Shown: piece by piece, positions 29,558 through 33,243 of the stretch | Numbering within the stretch: the first letter of the stretch is position 1 | Layout of the letters: each line of letters opens with the position of its first letter | NCBI RefSeq assembly: GCF_001881565.1 | Contig: NZ_MPDJ01000004.1 | Span: forward strand, 378,880-412,122 | Source: Eisenbergiella tayi | Lineage (GTDB): Bacteria; Bacillota; Clostridia; Lachnospirales; Lachnospiraceae | Length of the DNA stretch: 33,243 nt | Direction of reading: 5' to 3' | Notes under the pieces: model-generated | Told to the model about the DNA's origin: nothing | Databases searched by the model: none | Seen by the model: only the letters and a program-made list of their open reading frames with translations | Program-made: the position numbers and the translations under genes

Positions 29558-31924
29558 TTAATCCAGTTTCATTATGGTTTCAAGAATTCTGGCAGCACAG
29601 GTTTCTATTTCTTTCCGGGTTACCTTACCCTCTTTCCATGCTTCCAGTACTTCATCCGGATCCCCGGAGCCCATCTTCAAATCATTTCCTGCCTTGATTT
29701 CCTTGTACTGGTAAGCCTTATTCCACCAGTCCGTGGTAACCATGCCCTTAAAGCCCCATTCCTCCCGGAGAATGCCTGCCAACAGGTCTTCTCTTTCGGA
29801 AGCATATCTGCCGTTAATCATATTGTAGCAGGTCATCAATGTCCAGGGCTGGGCTTCCTTCACGGCAATTTCAAAGCCCTTCAGGTAAATTTCACGCAGC
29901 GCCCTCTCCGATACCCGGGAATCACTGGCCTTGCGGTTTGTCTCCTTGTTATTGCAGGCAAAATGCTTAATGCTGGCCCCGATATGCTCAGACTGAATTC
30001 CGTTAACCTTGGCAGCTGCCATCTTTCCTGCGATCAGCGGATCTTCGGAATAATATTCAAAGTTTCTTCCGCACAGAGGGCTTCTGTGTATATTCATGGC
30101 AGGAGTGAGCCAGATTCCCAGGTTATTCTCTTTCATTTCCCTCGCGCCCGCCGCACCTATTTCATATACAAGATCCGGATTCCAGGTACATGCCAGCAGG
30201 GTCGCACAGGGCCATGCCGTTGTACATACGCCCAGGCCGGGCCTGATCCTCACACCCGCCGGCCCGTCTGCCGTCATCAGGTTGGGAACGCCGTATTCCG
30301 GAAGGTTTCCCATACCAAAGGTATTGGCCACACCCGTATTGGGCTGTCCGCAAAGCAGATCTATCAGCTGTCCGTTTGTCAGCTGGGCAAGGAACTCTTC
30401 CATGGAAGCATCCCCGTTCACCACATCCATGAGCATGATTTTCTTCTCAGGAGCATCCGCTCCCCGCTCATTAGCTGCAGCATCTCCTTCCCAGTGTCCC
30501 TTGTGAGGAGGATTGCCTTCCACAAAGCCGGGAAATCTTTCAGCCTTACATTCCGCCTGCACCGGAAGCTCTTCAAAGCTGCCGTCCGCCAGCATTCTTT
30601 TGGCAAGCTGACGGGGTGCCACGCGCTCCTTCAGCACAAGAACCACTCTGTCCGCTTCTTCTTTATATACAAAAGATACCTTTTCCGTATTTCTCACAGA
30701 ATTGCCCAGATAGAAGCCGTATTCTCCCGCTTCCATTACATAAGCGGATTTCGCTATCTTTCCGGTATCGTCATAACTCGCCATGGAATCTGCCGCCAGC
30801 CGCAATGTAACCTGCTGTGTCTCTCCCGGCTGCAGGCAGCGTGTCTTTGCAAAAGCGCCCAGTGCCCTTGCCGGCTTGCCCAGCCTGCCCTGAGGGGCGC
30901 TGTAGTACAGCTGTACCACTTCCTTGCCCGCAAGCTTCCCTACATTAGTGACACTTGCTTCCACAACGATCTGTGTTCCGTTCTCAGCCTTCTCCAGCAT
31001 TCCGCAGCAGTTCCTTATTGCAAAAGAAGTATAGGACAGTCCGTAGCCAAAAGGATAGTTTACCTTTTCAGCCGCCCCCGGAATCGTCTCAAAATACCGG
31101 TAGCCCACATAAATATCTTCCGTATAATCCACATAATCATCCGAGTCATTAAATCCTGCCGAGGACGGATAATCATCAAAGGAACCGGCAAAAGTATCCA
31201 CCAGCTTTCCGGAAGGATTAGCATCCGCACACAGAATATCCGCTATGGCGAGCCCGCCTTCAATGCCAGCCTGCCATGCGAGCAGTACGCTCTGGATCTT
31301 CTCATTCTCCTTAAACCAGGAAGAATCAACCATTCCGCCTACATCCAGCACTACCGCCACTTTGGGGAACGCCGCCGTAACGGCATCCACCATTTCCTGT
31401 TCCTGAGGGGAAAGATAAAAGTCTCCGTCGCCCGGTATCCCTTTTCTGTCCCAGTCTTCCCCGGAGAAGCGGCAGATAGTGATAACCGCAATATCCGTAT
31501 ATCTTCTGGCTGCCTGAAGCAGCCCGGCAGGCACCGCAGGCTCCACGGTTTTACCGTTTTCCTTTCCCTGCGCATACTGCTCCTTTACATCCTCTTCATA
31601 GAAACGGGAAAGTTCGTCAAAAACCTGAAGCTTCCCCTCTTCCTCCTTGAGCTTCATGCCCTCATAAATATTACGGGTATAGGAGGTCGTAACTTCCCCG
31701 CTTCCGCCGCCTCCTCTGACATAATCGATCTGTGCTTTTCCGAAAAGGGCGACTCTGCAGCCCTTCTTAAGCGGCAGCACGCCGCATTCGTTTTTCAGCA
31801 GCACCATCCCTTCCGTGGCCGCCTGCCTTGACAGCCGGATATGCTCCTCACAGGCTGTTACCAGCCGGCCGTCCTTCCCCATAGGCAGACAGGGCTGATG
31901 TGCAATCCTCGTCCATTTTTCCAT
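29558..31924 (-). CDS. Domain-permuted GH3 beta-glucosidase
   Basis: 788 residues with the GH3 domains in reverse order. The (alpha/beta)6 sandwich domain comes first (~36-300, starting EGMVLLKNECGVLPL, ending YPFGYGLSYTSF), then an Fn3-like domain (~320-420), a linker, then the TIM-barrel domain (~510-760). The nucleophile is D732 in MVTTDWW; KHFACNN (~653) and RNFEYYSEDP (~620) are substrate-binding. Candidate acid/base is E156. The same permuted order is described for ruminal beta-glucosidases of Butyrivibrio and Ruminococcus. No signal peptide, so it acts on imported oligosaccharides. GGGAGG precedes the ATG; 47 bases after the lactonase gene. Confidence 0.94.
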   Translation of the reverse strand: MEKWTRIAHQPCLPMGKDGRLVTACEEHIRLSRQAATEGMVLLKNECGVLPLKKGCRVALFGKAQIDYVRGGGGSGEVTTSYTRNIYEGMKLKEEEGKLQVFDELSRFYEEDVKEQYAQGKENGKTVEPAVPAGLLQAARRYTDIAVITICRFSGEDWDRKGIPGDGDFYLSPQEQEMVDAVTAAFPKVAVVLDVGGMVDSSWFKENEKIQSVLLAWQAGIEGGLAIADILCADANPSGKLVDTFAGSFDDYPSSAGFNDSDDYVDYTEDIYVGYRYFETIPGAAEKVNYPFGYGLSYTSFAIRNCCGMLEKAENGTQIVVEASVTNVGKLAGKEVVQLYYSAPQGRLGKPARALGAFAKTRCLQPGETQQVTLRLAADSMASYDDTGKIAKSAYVMEAGEYGFYLGNSVRNTEKVSFVYKEEADRVVLVLKERVAPRQLAKRMLADGSFEELPVQAECKAERFPGFVEGNPPHKGHWEGDAAANERGADAPEKKIMLMDVVNGDASMEEFLAQLTNGQLIDLLCGQPNTGVANTFGMGNLPEYGVPNLMTADGPAGVRIRPGLGVCTTAWPCATLLACTWNPDLVYEIGAAGAREMKENNLGIWLTPAMNIHRSPLCGRNFEYYSEDPLIAGKMAAAKVNGIQSEHIGASIKHFACNNKETNRKASDSRVSERALREIYLKGFEIAVKEAQPWTLMTCYNMINGRYASEREDLLAGILREEWGFKGMVTTDWWNKAYQYKEIKAGNDLKMGSGDPDEVLEAWKEGKVTRKEIETCAARILETIMKLD

Positions 31925-31971
31925 AAAATTTAGTCCTCCCTGATATTTTGTCTACAAAAAACCTGCTTGCT

Positions 31972-33036
31972 TCAATTCCCGGATACCTTATGGAAAATCA
32001 CGCAGTTAGGCTGCGCAACCTTCATCTCCGGGCCATTCATAACCAGCAGCCCCTTTTCCAAATCCGTCGTAAAAAAAGTAAGAGTTCCCGAATCCTGATT
32101 CAGCGAAACCAAGTGCTTATTATCCGGGAAAAGCGCCACATCCTTAGGATACTCCCCGCTCACCGGCAGACACAAAAGCTTCGTCAGCAGCCCCGTTTTT
32201 TCATCAATCTTATAAATAGCCGCGCTGTTATCTCCCGCATTGGAACTGCACAGATACCGGAAATCATCGGAAAGATTCAGCGCACTTGCCGTGGAGCCTC
32301 CCGCATGATAATTATTCAGCGTACTGACAGACTGTATTTTTTCAAAGAAAGGATTATCCTTTTCTTCCTTATAAGTATACACATCAATACAATTCTTCAG
32401 CTCATGCACAATATAGAGGAATTTCCCATCCTTACTGAACTTCAGATGCCTGGGCGCACTCTCCAGATCACTGCGGATCACATCCACAAGCTTCAGCTTC
32501 CCGCTCACATGATCCAGACGATACACATTCGTATGATCCATTCCCAAATCCGCCACACATAAATAATGATTATCCCTGGTCATCTTCGCACAGCTGATAT
32601 GCGGCCGGAAATTCCTCTCCGCAACAATTCCCAGCCCCTTATAATAAATCTCTTCCGTTATTTCCCCCACGCTGCCGTCATCATTAATCCGCAGCACCGT
32701 AAGCTTCCCGTCATGATATCCCGCCACAAAGATATACTTATCCTCATAATCCGTAGACACATAACAGCCCCTCATCCCATTGATGGAGCCCATATTAATA
32801 ACCTGAAGCCCGCCATCCTCCTTAATCCTGTAAGATTCCACACCAAAATCCGTAATAGAATACAGATACCTCTTATTATGAGAGATCGTCACATAAGAAG
32901 AATTCGTTATCTTAATCTTCTCTTTCTCCGTAAATCTCCCCTTCTGCATATCCACATCATACACCGTGATCCCCTGTTCACTCCGATCCCCGGTCGTGTA
33001 TGCAGACACATACGCCACATATTTATCCTGTCCCAT
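31972..33036 (-). CDS. Lactonase-family (6-phosphogluconolactonase-like) beta-propeller
   Basis: 354 residues, the normal length for the YbhE/Pgl seven-bladed beta-propeller lactonases. Repeated blades show the pattern ...YLYSITDF, KFLYIVHE and RYLCSSNAGD; the HISCAKMTRDNHYLCVADLG motif resembles the HPHSxxxDPxGRxLxVxDLG signature with its histidine and aspartate. It may hydrolyse sugar lactones, but many members lack shown activity. AGGAGG precedes the ATG, with a promoter at 33096-33124. It is followed closely by the beta-glucosidase gene, suggesting a shared role in sugar use. Confidence 0.88.
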   Translation of the reverse strand: MGQDKYVAYVSAYTTGDRSEQGITVYDVDMQKGRFTEKEKIKITNSSYVTISHNKRYLYSITDFGVESYRIKEDGGLQVINMGSINGMRGCYVSTDYEDKYIFVAGYHDGKLTVLRINDDGSVGEITEEIYYKGLGIVAERNFRPHISCAKMTRDNHYLCVADLGMDHTNVYRLDHVSGKLKLVDVIRSDLESAPRHLKFSKDGKFLYIVHELKNCIDVYTYKEEKDNPFFEKIQSVSTLNNYHAGGSTASALNLSDDFRYLCSSNAGDNSAAIYKIDEKTGLLTKLLCLPVSGEYPKDVALFPDNKHLVSLNQDSGTLTFFTTDLEKGLLVMNGPEMKVAQPNCVIFHKVSGN

Positions 33037-33095
33037 TTTTTCAGCCTCCTGTCGTGATTTACCTTGTAAACGACATCCTTTTTCAGGTTAAACTA

Positions 33096-33124
33096 ATCTT
33101 AACATACCCCACCCCGTTTGTTAA
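33096..33124 (-). promoter_or_regulatory. Promoter of the lactonase-GH3 unit
   Basis: Minus strand TTAACA (33119-33124), 17-base spacer, TAAGAT (33096-33101). Confidence 0.6.
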
Positions 33125-33243
33125 TCTTTTTTACTCAATTTTTTCCCACCCTTTACTCATAATATCATCCCCTTCAAGGAATCTTCTCTTCACAGCATCC
33201 ATCCTCCTTCCATCCATAAATCCGTCAGCCTATACTATTCTGC

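Noticed and set aside
29963..31831. Plus-strand 622-residue open frame opposite the GH3 gene
   Set aside because: Antisense to a clear GH3 enzyme with intact catalytic motifs; composition is rich in R, H and C, as expected from a shadow frame, with no recognisable domain.
33136..33220. A short minus-strand frame of under 30 codons upstream of the lactonase promoter, with an AGGAGG nearby
   Set aside because: The AGGAGG is not correctly spaced for an in-frame start that gives a meaningful protein, and no other support is present.

Overview
The window looks like chromosome of a low-to-mid GC Clostridia, most plausibly a Lachnospiraceae-type gut anaerobe. The grounds are strong AGGAGG-type ribosome binding sites, intrinsic terminators with U-tracts, an FMN riboswitch ahead of an ECF-type riboflavin S component, tgt next to yajC, and a permuted family-3 glycoside hydrolase like those described in Butyrivibrio and Ruminococcus. 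No CRISPR array, prophage, rRNA operon or intact insertion sequence was found. A possible transposase tail runs off the left edge.

Positions 1-10000 are accessory-like, with short transcription units. In order: an AraC-type regulator plus a PUA/ASCH-like protein; a GNAT acetyltransferase; a small 81-residue protein behind a promoter flanked by two palindromes, one matching the Gram-positive LexA box; two tiny genes; a PhzF-family protein; a riboswitch-controlled operon (riboflavin S component plus a receiver-less winged-helix protein); a divergent HxlR regulator and old-yellow-enzyme pair followed by a 49-residue gene; a second AraC-type regulator; a PH-like membrane protein and a DUF3788 protein. 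A 517-base AT-rich gap and a tRNA-Thr(CGT) close this part.

Positions 10200-15400, minus strand, form one unit: DUF1015 protein, glycogen branching enzyme, MscS-type channel, GNAT acetyltransferase. A promoter lies at the front, the glgB and channel genes overlap by 4 bp, and a terminator closes the unit. Divergent from it is a cysteine-cluster plus pentapeptide-repeat protein.

Positions 16500-23840, minus strand, hold amino-acid biosynthesis: leuB-ilvD-ilvB from one good promoter, then serC-serA from a second. Neither pathway is complete here (no leuA, leuCD, ilvC, ilvN or serB). Upstream lie yajC, tgt and a membrane acyltransferase. aroC is divergent on the plus strand with its own promoter.

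Positions 28390-33243 hold an NTF2-like/GGDEF signalling protein, a domain-permuted GH3 beta-glucosidase and a beta-propeller lactonase-family protein. The last two probably form one operon.

I see no clear undescribed multi-gene system. The points most worth checking are the LexA-like double-palindrome promoter, the NTF2-GGDEF protein with a lost I-site, the riboswitch operon that co-encodes a DNA-binding protein, the lysine-rich tail on GlgB, and the 49-residue gene.
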